Assembly: GCF_036669915.1 (NCBI RefSeq)
Contig: NC_089314.1
Span: forward strand, 24,249,799-24,313,798
DNA length: 64,000 bases
Origin: Pocillopora verrucosa
Lineage: Eukaryota > Cnidaria > Anthozoa > Scleractinia > Pocilloporidae
Direction: 5' to 3'
Position numbers and translations under genes: made by a program. The notes under the pieces are model-generated. The model worked only from the letters and a program-made list of their open reading frames with translations. It did no database searches and was not told the origin of the DNA. This document shows, in pieces, positions 24,250 through 35,055 of this stretch. Positions within the stretch are counted from its first letter, which is position 1. Every line of letters begins with the position of its first letter.

Positions 24250-24445
24250 TTTAACTACATTGTGCTACTCCAATGTGACGTCTCAATATGCTATTTGGTC
24301 CTCGTGTTATGACATTATGCTATCACATTTGACTATTTTGCTTTTGCAATGTGCTGATTTGTCACTGTACCTTGGCGTTCGGCTATTATACTTTGCTATT
24401 TTGCCATTGCATTTTAGTATTCTTCCATTTCGACATTAGGAAGAG
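24250..24445. repeat. Degenerate low-complexity stretch of GCTATTTTGC-like units
   Basis: Imperfect recurrence of TGCTATTT, GCTATCACATTTGACTATTT, TTGCTTTTGCAATG and TTTGCTATTTTGCCATTGCA across about 190 bp suggests an old minisatellite built from roughly 10-15-bp units. No sharp period can be given by eye. Confidence 0.4.
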
Positions 24446-24871
24446 CAGTTTTGCTGTTGTGATTTATCATTTTTATAGCGTGCGTTTCATTATGGTGTAT
24501 TGACAAGGTAACGTACAGTTCGGCATGACACTCAGAAACGAGTTTCGGACAAGATAAATTATTTCCCGCCAAAATTATAATTATGTTAATTTATTTCCTC
24601 TCTGTCGCCCTGTCTTGGTTGGAAACACGGTGGCTCTTCGTGAAAGTGCGGTGAATTTATAATTATTAGAAGAGGCGACCTGTCTAATTAGGGAACACAC
24701 ATCCCAGGGTCCCGAAAATGGTCCTCCAAAGTACGGTGCAGTAGCCAGTGCAGTGAACAGATGGGAAACCGACGGACGTGTACTGGAAAATTTTCGAAAT
24801 TTATTTCAGCCGCACACGTGATTACAAATCAATATGGCTCCAGTCTCTGGTCGTCCGCCTGAACTGACTAA

Positions 24872-24971
24872 ATGAGTTTGGTCAGCGGAGCTAGTCAGCA
24901 GATGACTTTTTCATCGCCGGAATATCGCGATCGACCTCGCTTAACAAGAAAGGCTGCCTTCTCTTCGCTAC
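24872..24971 (+). CDS. Candidate orphan first coding exon, product unknown
   Basis: An ATG opens a 33-codon frame (MSLVSGASQQMTFSSPEYRD...) that ends exactly at a strong donor (CTAC|GTAAGT). Codon use looks more protein-like than the surroundings, and a GC-richer patch precedes it, as at a promoter. No downstream partner exon was recognised; the next coding-looking segment is the RFC1-like exon at 26220, in phase 0 or 2, and the two have no known relationship. Function unknown. It could be noise. Confidence 0.25.
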
Positions 24972-25472
24972 GTAAGTAACCATTTCTTGTTTGACACATC
25001 GGTGTTTTCACTCGCATTGATATTTCATTGTTCCGCTTTGAGACACGCGGTTAACAATACTCACGAGCAAGGAGTCAAGATATAAATTATTAACTTTTAC
25101 TATTTTTATCATCCAATCACAGGTCGGAGCTATTCCTGTAATTAGTCGCTTGTGCCGGAGAGTACTGTGAACACATTACTATACTAAAATGGTTTGTTTG
25201 CCAAAATTGGTGTTTATTGCCGTACGTGGTAGGTAATTTTACGACATGTTTTAAACAAGAGTTTCATTCAAATACATATATCTAACCCAAGGTAACTTTC
25301 TGGACTGGAATGTCAGAAATGGTATGGTACTGTGTGTTAACTAACTTTGTTGGTATAATTTTCAATAGTTTGTCTGAGTATGTCAGGATACTGAGCTGAG
25401 GCCGATAAGTTAGAATGTTTTGCCTATTTTTTATCTTAAACAAGGTCATAACATGAAGCAATTTTGTCTTCA

Positions 25473-25657
25473 TTCTTTAACTCCCGAGATCTGTTTGCTA
25501 ATTCTCCCCTCTGGTTTCTAGATGTTTCCTTGTACCTTTGTTACAGGAATTTGTTGTTAGATCAAGATAACGACTTACTCTTTTGTTGGATATTGTATAA
25601 ATATTTTAGGGAGAAGTTACATGTAAATCACATCTGGGAGTTTAAGGGTAAAACAGC
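25473..25657. repeat. MITE-like repeat, family A variant
   Basis: Left end 'CTTTAACTCCCGAGATCTGT', right end 'CACATCTGGGAGTTTAAGGG', internal 'GTTAGATCAAGATAACGACT'. Same terminal inverted motif as family A, with a different interior closer to the copy at 8569. Confidence 0.7.
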
Positions 25658-26219
25658 GTGATGTGATGCACTGCTACCTAAATTTCACTGAAGTTCGAAA
25701 TATCCAGGACTTAAGCATTCCCCACAAATTTGTTCAAACTGCAGCTTACTAATTCTGCAGAGCAGTTGCAATATGCAACTCTAATGCTCACAATTTTGAC
25801 AAGTACTAGTTAATCTTTCATTTACTTAGACTGAAGGGAAAATGAAATTGTTCATTAACTTGAAAGGTGATTGATAAAGAAACCTTGAGACTTCACCTTA
25901 CCTAGAATTTGATAGCAGAGAGTAAGAAGTACTGTTGAGCTCTTTGGAGTAAAAGGGTTCAGTGAACTTAACCTTAATCTACACATATTTTAAAGAAGAC
26001 CTTAAATTGAGTTGTGATGCAAATGTTGTCTAGCCGTAGGCTGAATACCTTTCACACTGAATCCAGATTGTTTCTTAATTCCCACATTCAAAGATACATT
26101 TTTTTAAAGAGCTGTAACTTATGAACTTTGATGAATTTATTTCACTCAACAGTCACTTATACATGTAGTTAGTATGTTAGTAATGGAATCACAATTGTAA
26201 GCATTTATATTTTGTACAG

Positions 26220-26438
26220 CTTCCTTTTTCAACAAAGACCAAGATGGGTCTTCCTTTAAGGCAGCTCTTCTGTCCGGTTCCCCAGGAGTGGGTAAAACCA
26301 CATCAGCGACACTGGTTTGTGAAGAGCCTGGTTTTACGTACATTGAAATGAATGCCTGTGACACACGGAGCAAAAAGACCTTGGAAGAACACATTTCTCA
26401 GTTACTGAACAATAAAACCATGGATGGCTTTCTGACAG
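26220..26438 (+). pseudogene. Orphan exon of replication factor C subunit 1 (RFC1)
   Basis: A single 219-nt exon, flanked by an acceptor (TTTTGTACAG) and a donor (GACAG|GTTGTC), encodes DGSSFKAALLSGSPGVGKTT, then SATLVCEEPGFTYIEMNACD, TRSKKTLEEHISQLLNN and KTMDGFLTG. This is the P-loop region of the RFC1 AAA+ ATPase, the large subunit of the PCNA clamp loader; vertebrate RFC1 has GPPGVGKTT in the same context. Walker A (GSPGVGKT) is intact and the frame is open throughout. None of the neighbouring RFC1 exons (upstream linker, downstream Walker B 'DEVDG' block) is visible within at least 1.5 kb either side. Retained splice signals point to copying of genomic DNA rather than a processed retrocopy. 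A gene with very long introns, or a genuine RFC1 extending unusually far, cannot be excluded. Confidence 0.8.
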
Positions 26439-26528
26439 GTTGTCAAATTTCTGTAAGATTTGGAATGACTGATATTATTAGAGATGCTTCATTCATTCTC
26501 CTGTCTTACTAAACTGATTTTCCACTGT

Positions 26529-26615
26529 AGTTAATTTATTATTATCAACTGAGTTGGTAACGTAAATTGACCACCGAAAAGAGTTTTAAAGCTGAGTAGA
26601 GCACTTCGTCTATAC
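26529..26615. repeat. Dispersed repeat tail, second copy
   Basis: 'TTATTATCAACTGAGTTGGT', then AACGTAAATTGACCACCG and AGAGTTTTAAAGCTGA, matching the module at 16195-16290. It sits just downstream of the orphan RFC1 exon. Confidence 0.45.
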
Positions 26616-27710
26616 ATTGCTGCCTACGCCTGGTTTATAAGTTAATATGAAATTAAATTATTAATGATTATCAATATATGCATTACTGGTACCTGGAAAA
26701 GCTCGCCTTTCAGTTGGTACTTGAAATCATTAAAATTTACCTGACTTTTCTTTGCCAATGATGATAAGAACTGCCAGGGTTATTTAGCACGTTAGCGAGA
26801 ACTTTAAAATATTGTGCAAATTGCTAAGCTAAGGAAGGTTTTGTGGTAAACTAAGGACGGTATGAGACTATATCACATGATAAGAGGCTTATACTTTTTA
26901 CAGTTGATTGAACGAAAATGCAAGAGGCTTTGGTACTGAATAAATAATGAATTGCCTTTTTTACTTTTAAAGCATTGACAACAGATCAAATAAAATACGA
27001 AAGTTCAGCGATGTAAAATCAAAGAGCTTTTTACATCAATCTTTTTTTTTTTGCTTCTTTGAGAATGAGAAGTTAAAAATGTAATATGAGGCCCTGTCCA
27101 AACTTGGCGTATAAATAGTGAAACAGCATAGCTACAAAATAGAATCACGGATCACGAAATAAACAATGATACACGATTTTCAGTTTCGAGTTCGATGAGC
27201 TTATATTCAGCTTCTTCAATACTGCTGGTGTTACCAAGTGTACCGTTTTGTTACACAATTGTGGGGCAAATCACATTTTCACAGGAGTTAAGGTGAGGAC
27301 AGAATAAGTTAATAGCGACCTAATGCAGTGAATGAGATAAACGGGTATTGACTAAAGATACAAATAGAAATAATTTGAGACATGAGACACTAGAATGAAA
27401 GAAATGTCGATCTTATTTACTCGTCACGAACGCAGGATCGAATCTTAGACCATCGGACTTTACGATTTGAAGTTCTCACATATAGCCATGGATTTCTCAC
27501 TAATGAGCTATGACATACAGTGGATACATAAAGGATCATCCTGCATACTGCCTAGATCATCAATGTCGAAAGTTTCCTGTCTTAAAACACATAATGATAG
27601 AAAGGAAATTTCAAGTTCTTTCGTGACAGAAGAAAAAGTCATTTTTAACCAACGACCGAAAAAAAAACCCTATCCGTCAGATCAGGTTAAACGACAGATT
27701 AAATATCAAA
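26616..27710. other. Intergenic, nothing recognised
   Basis: AT-rich sequence between the RFC1-like exon and the first segmental duplication unit. An open frame at 27467-27781 (104 codons) shows no family signature, and its end runs into the duplicated block. Confidence 0.4.
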
Positions 27711-28329
27711 GGAAAGTGTCAAGGAGGAGTGACAATTGCCCCACCACAACAGTACGCAGCAGAGACTTTGCGTCGATTTAAATTATATTAAAGGCACGCC
27801 TTTTTCCTCAACATTCCCACGGAAACTCGCTTAATAACTGATGTAGCGCACTTCATGATTTGCCGTCGCAGTATACTTGATTAAAGACGACTTTCGCCTG
27901 CTTGTTGTAAACAAAAGTACGATTTTAGCTCGTTCATTGGCCAAATACTGAAACATATTTGAGCCATGGCTAATTAGAGAGAACATTATTTCGTTTAGGG
28001 GACATATTGTGTCCAAAATATGTCACATTTATTCAATCCACGGTGCGTCATGTAAGGAGTAAATATGAGCTATTGTGCTAATCTATTCTCAAAGATACTT
28101 TTTGCATCGTATGTTGTAATCGTATAAAAGGCTGATGGACCAAACATAAGTTTATTCGCAGTTTACTATAAGTTTATTTATTGTAATATTTTGTGGTGAC
28201 TTCCACCCTGTTCAGTCGAGTCAGCGTTTGTACCTAACTAATCCACGGTTACAATATAACATAAGTTGCGCTTGTAATGAATCGAGAACTATATGCTTGG
28301 GTGGAAAGAGCACTGCCTATTAAAGCAAC

Positions 28330-28470
28330 ATGGGGCTCAATCTTCTAAATGATGATTCTACTGACTGAATTCCAGCCGGTGTGGACATTGAAAATACCAA
28401 AACTATGGCACTAACTGACGTGCAAACCAACGTGCACTAAGCCTTTGGCGATTCCTGCACAGTAGACTTC
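28330..28470 (-). pseudogene. CTHRC1-like last-exon relic 1
   Basis: The minus strand shows the 3' half of the C-terminal exon, equivalent to the part encoding '[15 protein letters not shown]...GWNSV' and IIIEE, with substitutions, ending abruptly at the codons before the Cys of EGYC. Sequence beyond the break (CTCAACTCATTTTCCCCTGT) is unrelated to the gene. The same junction occurs in relic 3 (46085-46222). Confidence 0.75.
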
Positions 28471-28827
28471 TTACTCAACTCATTTTCCCCTGTAGTAGGT
28501 TCTGTAACAAACAGTCTCATTTCTAGTTTAATTAGTAGACAGACAATTGTAAACACTTATTTACGGGGTAGAAGGCCTCAAAGAGGGATTTTTAACAATG
28601 TTTTTGGATAAAAGAACGCGTGGGGCGGCTCGAACTGTTAGATGAAATTTGTTTGTGTGTACCACGCAGGTATGGTGCTTTTAGCGCGCGCTGATTGGCT
28701 ATTTCAGAGATGCCTAATCAAGAGTTTGTTTTCCTATAATTTTTCTTACACCGACAGAAATAGACTAATGTTTTTGTTCTTGTGAGGTATATTCAAAAAA
28801 TAACTCCTCACTCTAGTTTCAGTGAAA

Positions 28828-28868
28828 GTGGTCTATATTTACCAAGCCGTAAGGTATCCACCTCTACC
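28828..28868. repeat. Short hairpin GTGGT...ACCAAGCCGTAAGGT...CCACC (decayed)
   Basis: Imperfect inverted repeat related to the better-preserved hairpins at 34013, 38600, 46584 and 49548. Confidence 0.5.
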
Positions 28869-29571
28869 CACTTTGTAATATTTGACTATATTTGCCGAAC
28901 CTTCTTGACCAAGGTTTTGAAAGTAGGAATTATGAGGTACTCATAAAATAAGAAATTCGATGAGAGAGTAAACCTAAAGCAAGGAACTTAAGTATTTTAA
29001 GAGTATCAGGGACAACTTGAAACTATGGCAAAATCCGATATGGCATCATTTGCTTCCTAATTTTGTTTAATTTAGCTTGCAGTCGTAATTATACACAGTG
29101 AGGCAGTCTCTCTCACTCCATCCAATAATGTATTTTATTCTGAAAACGAGGAAATTTATCAGAGGACTTTCACTTTGAAGGTTTTACTTGCAAACATCAG
29201 CAATGTGTTATGGCAACTGAGTAAACTTGAGTGGATATGTGATAGCGAAGTTACATAGAATACTCTCAGCTCGTTTTATGTTCAATATTCTGTCTGATAA
29301 ATCATTTGGCCACGGCTTTATTGAGAGAAATGTTATTCTATGAACGGAAGGGATACATTTCCTCCCGAATCCATTACGTCACATTTATTCAATCAATTTA
29401 CGCCTACATGAGGACACCACATACGTATAACACCGCGGATTGTCATGCAATGTAGGAAAATTAGTAATAATGTCTACATCTTCCCAAAGAGAAAATTTTT
29501 CCCAATGTACAGCTATGTTTTAATCAAATAATAAAAAGAACACATGAACCAAAAGTAAGTTTCTTCGCAGG

Positions 29572-29577
29572 TTTATT
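29572..29577 (-). terminator. Conserved poly(A) signal of CTHRC1-like copy 2
   Basis: AATAAA on the minus strand, about 145 nt past the stop. The same hexamer in the same context (GGAAATAAACCTGCGAAG) is kept downstream of copy 3 (36691-36696) and copy 4 (47346-47351). Confidence 0.6.
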
Positions 29578-29721
29578 TCCACATTTTGTTATGAGTTCCA
29601 CCCAATACAGTTAAGACACCCTTAATACAGTGAGCCTAACTAGCCGGCGGTTACAATTCAACATTCGACTGCCCCTATGATAAATCAAGAACTATTGGAT
29701 GGAAAGAGCACTGCTGCCTAT

Positions 29722-30905
29722 TTAAACAACAGGGGGCTCAATCTCCTCAATAATGAGCCTGGTTACTGAAATCCAGCCGGTTAAGGCGTCGTAATCGGCG
29801 TGAAAATCATGGCACCGACCGACGTGCAAGCCAACACGCACCAGGCCTTTGGCGATTCCTGTGCAGTAGCCTTCTACGTTGGCGGGGCGGACGATATTCA
29901 GGTCGATACCCTGGTAGACAATAGCATCAATAGCAGCGGGATCCTTGCATTCGACGCCGTCGAAGGTTAAAAACCATCTCATGCAACAGTTTGTGCAACC
30001 CATGATGCGAAGGTTGCCCATGTGAACAACACGGAGGTATGTGTTTGAGGCAGCCTTGGTGAACGGGCATTCCTTAAAAGAAAATATTTAAAACATTTTA
30101 TTAGATGCATTGATGCAGTAAATATCTCTTTTTTTCGTCTTCCTGTTCAACTTAACAATGGTGACAGCTATATATCCCCCTCCACCTTTCTCTACTGTTA
30201 GAGCGAGCACCAACTATTTGCCTTCCCGGAATACATACCAGAACTTTTCCATTATCAGTCTCAGAATTGATGTGGTTCCAAAAACACTGTTTCCATCTCC
30301 TTTGGTTCCCAGGCTCTCCTTCGATTCCCGCTGGCCCTGGTGGTCCCACTTCCCCCTTTGGTCCAGGTGCACCATCCCGTCCCGGTAGTCCATCTCGTCC
30401 TGTTGCTCCATCTCGTCCCGGTAATCCATCTCGACCTGCTGGGCCTGCTATTACTGGGCAGCCATTGCGCCTCATCTCCTGCAATTGTAAAACATCAAAT
30501 TACGTTAAGAGTCTCTCCTTGGATGACTTGTGATCGACGATCACTTCTCCAGGAGACGAATAACTCTGTAACTTTGTAATTGCGGTGTATCAAGTTTGTA
30601 TATTTGACCTGTTCATAACACCTGAAAAAATAAGTCCTCACAAGTGAACTCCCAACAAAAGGGGAAATTTTGATACAGTTTTGACAGAATTGCTTGCCAC
30701 ATCCTGATCCGAACAGCCCGTTCTTATCACGACTCGATTGTCGAAGTTAAATTTGTGCCTGACTCAAAAACGTTTCTACGAAAATGAATACTTTACATGG
30801 CTTTAAGTAACTTACACTTTCCTCTAGTTCATCTATGCCGATCACAACCTGAAAAAACAGGAGGTACGACAGCACAAACATCTGCAGAAGATTTTTTCGA
30901 TCCAT
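29722..30905 (-). CDS. CTHRC1-like secreted collagen-repeat protein, copy 2
   Basis: Exons 30816-30905 (90 nt), 30239-30478 (240 nt) and 29722-30072 (351 nt), all phase 0; 226 aa. Exon 1 is a signal peptide ([20 protein letters not shown]). Exon 2 starts EMRRNGC and carries about 15 Gly-X-Y triplets ([19 protein letters not shown] ... GEPG), then [21 protein letters not shown]. Exon 3 reads [57 protein letters not shown] and [16 protein letters not shown]. Order and Cys positions match vertebrate CTHRC1 (about 243 aa), a secreted glycoprotein that trimerises through its collagen stretch and acts in matrix remodelling and Wnt/PCP signalling. Function in this animal is unknown. It has the longest last exon of the three intact copies, one codon more. 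The upstream flank carries the 670-bp tandem array. Confidence 0.9.
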
Positions 30906-31186
30906 CCTTCTCGAAGCAGATAGTTCAAAATAACTTGCGTCTCAATATCATTTGTTTTAGTATACCTCTTTTCATTAACAATTAAATGATATTTTCGAAA
31001 TAACTTTTTAATTAGTTCAACTTTAGATAAACATACCTGCTTTTTTTTTCGCTAAAGCATGTCCAAAATGGATTGTCGGACGGATCGCGACATTGCATTT
31101 GTTCCTAAGCACCTCCCCTTTCAAAAAAGAAGAGGTGTTGGCCATGTTGTAGATCATGCAATTAAATATTTGCTATTAGTTAATGA
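30906..31186. promoter_or_regulatory. 5' flank of CTHRC1-like copy 2
   Basis: Conserved with the flanks of copies 3 (38048-38300) and 4 (48703-48990), including 'TAACTTTTTAATTAGTTCAA' and TTTAGATAAACATAC about 100-135 bp upstream of the ATG. Conservation through the duplication makes this the likely promoter, but no TATA box or known site is clear. Confidence 0.45.
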
Positions 31187-33765
31187 CTTAAGGTGGATAA
31201 AATATATCCACGAAGCGTGATTCAATATAGATCGCTCGTCTTTGCACAAGCTGCATCACTATGCAATAAATATTTGTCGGTTGTTTAATTGATTACCATT
31301 TTAATTATTATTATCATTATCATTATCGTCATATGCTAATTAATCTTTAACGATTGAAAAGAGTGCAACGAGTTTTTGATGCGTGCTTTTGTGGCAACAG
31401 ACCCATTCTAGACCTGCTACTCAACTCAATTTTCCTTGTAGTTCGTTTTGAAATAAACAGCCTCTACACATGTACGTACTGATGTTTTCTAATTGTAATA
31501 ACTTATAAACTAAGTTGAAGGCCTCATAGAGGGATTGTTTAACAATGTCTTTTTCGATGAAAGGATGCCTGACGCAGCACGCCCCATAAAATAGAATCTG
31601 TTTTTCACAAAACAGGTACGATTCTTTTCGAGAGTGCAAAGTGGCTGTCTCGGAGATGGTCGCGAGCAGTACAAGCAGCTGATTACTTTCACTCTTGACA
31701 AACAGATCTGCTTAATTATTTTTTATCTTTTTCGCCGAAAAATAGAAAAAGTTGGATTGTAAGACAGATCGAGATTCCGAATTTGTTTGTAGCTAAAAAT
31801 TGGTGAAGAGTGTTTGTTGACAATGCAATTTTTTTTTGTCGATAGTTTAAACAGTTTATTTGCCGCGCATCACGAAGTGAATTGAAAAGTTTAAATTAAT
31901 GGTTAAAATGGATATAATAATATCCGCGAAGCGTGATTCAATATAGATCGCCGGTCTTTGCACATGCCGAATCACCACGCAAATAAATATTTGTCGGTAG
32001 TTTAATTGATTATTATTATTATTATTATTATGGTCATATGCTAATTAATCTCAAACGATTGAAAAGAGTGCAACGAGTTTTTGATGCGTGCTTTTGTGGC
32101 AACAGACCCATTCTAGACCTGCTACTCAACTCATTTTCCTCTGTAGTTCGTTTCGTAATAAACAGCCTTTACATATGTGCGCACTGATCTTTTCTGATTG
32201 TAATAACTTAGTAAATGAGTTGAAGGCCTCATAGAGGGATTGTTTAACAATGACTTTTCGATAAAAGAACGTCTGACGCAGCACGCCCATAAAATAGAAT
32301 TTGTTTTTCACAACACAGGTCTCAGAGATGGTCACGAGCACTACAAGCAGCTGATTACTTTCACTCTTGACAAACAGATCTGCTGACTTATTTTTTATCT
32401 TTTTCGCCGAAAAATAAAAAAGTTGGATTGTAAGACAGATCGAGATTCCGAATTTGTTTGTAACTAAAAATTGGTGAAGAGTGTTTGCTGACAATGCAAT
32501 TTTTTTTTTGTCGTTAGTTTAAACAGTTTCTTTGCCGCGCATCACGAAGTGAATTGAAAAGTCCAGATCAATGGTTAAGGTGGATATAATAATATCCGCG
32601 AAGTGTGATTCAATATAGATCGCTGGTCTTTTGCACATGCCGAATCACCACGCAAATAAATATTTGTCGGTAGTTTAATTGATTATGATTATTATTATTA
32701 TGGTCATATGCTAATTAATCTCAAACGATTGAAAAGAGTGCAACGAGTTTTTGATGCGTGTTTTTGTGGCAACAGACCCATTCTAGACCTGCTACTCAAC
32801 TCATTTTCCTCTGTAGTTCGTTTCGTAATAAACAGCCTTTACATATGTGCGCACTGATCTTTTCTGATTGTAATAACTTAGTAAATGAGTTGAAGGCCTC
32901 ATAGAGGGATTGTTTAACAATGAATTTTCGATAAAAGAACGTCTGACGCAGCACGCCCATAAAATAGAATTTGTTTTTCACAACACAGGTCTCAGAGATG
33001 GTCACGAGCACTACAAGCAGCTGATTACTTTCACTCTTGACAAACAGATCTGCTGACTTATTTTTTATCTTTTTCGCAGAAAAATAAAAAAGTTGGATTG
33101 TAAGACAGATCGAGATTCCGAATTTGTTTGTAACTAAAAATTGGTGAAGAGTGTTTGCTGACAATGCAATTTTTTTTTGTCGTTAGTTTAAACAGTTTCT
33201 TTGCCGCGCATCACGAAGTGAATTGAAAAGTCCAGATCAATGGTTAAGGTGGATATAATAATATCCGCGAAGTGTGATTCAATATAGATCGCTGGTCTTT
33301 TGCACATGCCGAATCACCACGCAAATAAATATTTGTCGGTAGTTTAATTGATTATGATTATTATTATTATGGTCATATGCTAATTAATCTCAAACGATTG
33401 AAAAGAGTGCAACGAGTTTTTGATGCGTGTTTTTGTGGCAACAGACCCATTCTAGACCTGCTACTCAACTCATTTTCCTCTGTAGTTCGTTTCGTAATAA
33501 ACAGCCTCTACACATGAACGCACTGATCTTTTCTGATTGTAATAACTTAGTAACTGAGTTGAAGGCCTCATAGAGGGATTGTCTAACAATGTCTTTTTTC
33601 GATGAAAGGATGCCTGACGCAGCACGCCCCCACAGGTCTCGGAGATTGTCGCGAGCACTACAAGCGGCTGATTACTTTCACTCTTGACAAACAGATCTGC
33701 TTATTTTTAATTTTTTTCGCCGAAAATGCGAAAATTGGATCGCTAAATTCCAAAATGAAATTAAC
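31187..33765. repeat. Four-copy tandem array, unit about 670 bp
   Basis: Units begin with TTAAGGTGGATA-type sequence at 31187, 31902, 32573 and 33242, giving lengths of about 715, 671 and 669 bp and a partial last unit. Units 2 and 3 are nearly identical, so open frames of 122 codons recur at 32126 and 32796 on the minus strand. They differ by only a few bases and show no protein family. Each unit contains GCGAAG-GTGATTCAATATAG, a (TTA)n patch and 'GAAGGCCTCATAGAGGGATT'. Single decayed copies occur at 28490-28720, 46240-46500 and 49026-49410. The array lies directly upstream of CTHRC1-like copy 2. Confidence 0.9.
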
Positions 33766-34012
33766 GGTTTAAGGGGATGGAAGAATTCTACGAGGTGTCC
33801 TGTAGTGGAGCTAGATCGCATGTGATAAACAGTCTCTGCATTTGTACGCACCGATCAGGAGTCTCGGAGATGTTCGCGAGTACTATTTATCTCCAACCAA
33901 CCGATGAGAGTAAATCGCTTTTCCGATCGTTTTTCTCAGCACTGACTTAAGTAAATTTCTAGTTCTCGGTTGGTATATTCGAAGAGCAAAATTGACCATA
34001 ATAAAGGTGAAA

Positions 34013-34061
34013 GTGGTGAATACTTACTAAGCCACGAGGCGGTAAGGTAAATATTCACCAC
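34013..34061. repeat. Short inverted repeat (hairpin) in unit 1
   Basis: 'GTGGTGAATACTTAC' is mirrored by TAAATATTCACCAC, with a GC-richer loop (TAAGCCACGAGGCGGTAAGG). Counterparts lie at the same place in unit 2 (38600-38648) and unit 3 (49548-49586). Confidence 0.75.
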
Positions 34062-34199
34062 AACTCACATCTACTTTATTGAATAATTTTCAATTCCATG
34101 ATGATTCTGACAAATCTGTCCAATCTAGCCAAGGTGATGAAAATGATACATACGAGTGTGCTTAATCCGAAAGAAGGTCCAATTAGCCAAGGGGGGTCT

Positions 34200-35055
34200 A
34201 GTCGCGTGCTATGCGTTTGACTGCGACAAACACTGACTCTCCCACGATGACTTCCCTTAAGTCAGCTTTGTTAAATAATAGCTAATCATTTGCATTGCTT
34301 TTATCTGCCGCATTTATTTTGTCAAGTTTATGAACAGTTTAAATATTATGTATTCAAAAGATGAGAGAGCGAAAAAAAGAGGGCACCTCGAGGAAAGAAA
34401 TATACAATCTAGAGTGTTAATCGCGGATGAAAGAACTCTCTACCTATTGTTAAACAAAACCAGTTCTGGCCGAGATCAATTCAGGAGTGTTTGTGAAATG
34501 ACTGCAAGGGCTAATAACAAACTATGGTTGAAAGAATAATTAAAGTTTCATGAGCTTGTGGCGCGTAACATTTCGGAGGCTGTCAAGAGAAATTACCCCC
34601 TCGAAGATTTGAGTCTTAGTGACTCTGGTCTCGCGTTCGGATGCTTTGCCAATGAGCCACAAAGAACTCGATCACCAATTAGATCATACACTAGTCAGAT
34701 CCTGCATACCATAACTATGGTCATTGAACAAAGGGTGGTGACAGAGGTACACAAAAAGCCCATGAGATCTGAAACGAACTACACTTTGACCGCCTCGGAA
34801 TTTTTCTCACTTTCCCATTTGATTGGCTGAGAAGGTGGCGAGATGTTTCTAAGCCAATGACAAGGAATAGAAGCAAAGACACAACTGCAATGGACTTTGC
34901 AGCAAGAGATTATTTTGCAGTACTTCTAGCAAGAAGAACAGGGCTTAACATTAATATCGGATATATCCTTGTCTCTGACTCAACTTTTCTACGCCGAGAC
35001 AAAAGAAAAAAGAGAGCGAACTATCTGCCGATAGAGCACGCAGTTTTATCATAGA
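34200..35055. other. Block conserved in all three units, with a small open frame (unit 1 copy)
   Basis: The open frame at 34330-34539 (69 codons, starting MNSLNIMYSKDERA) is matched at 39158-39319 (53 codons) and 49920-50120 (66 codons), and a 30-nt deletion in unit 2 keeps the frame. A second frame at 34558-34830 is conserved only in part: the unit 3 copy has stops. No domain, signal peptide or known family. It could be an unrecognised microprotein, a decayed transposon, or non-coding DNA conserved only by recent common descent. Confidence 0.35.

Noticed and set aside
30267..30533. Open frames on the plus strand rich in Pro-Ser-Arg-Pro (also at 37378 and 48037)
   Set aside because: Antisense shadows of the Gly-X-Y collagen exons; the minus-strand reading has splice sites, a signal peptide exon and the CTHRC1 domain.
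32126..33164. Two nearly identical 122-codon minus-strand frames as a duplicated gene
   Set aside because: They are part of the 670-bp tandem array; the other units break the frame and no domain is visible.
31187..33765. CRISPR-like array
   Set aside because: Repeat units are about 670 bp with no short spacers, in an intron-containing animal genome.
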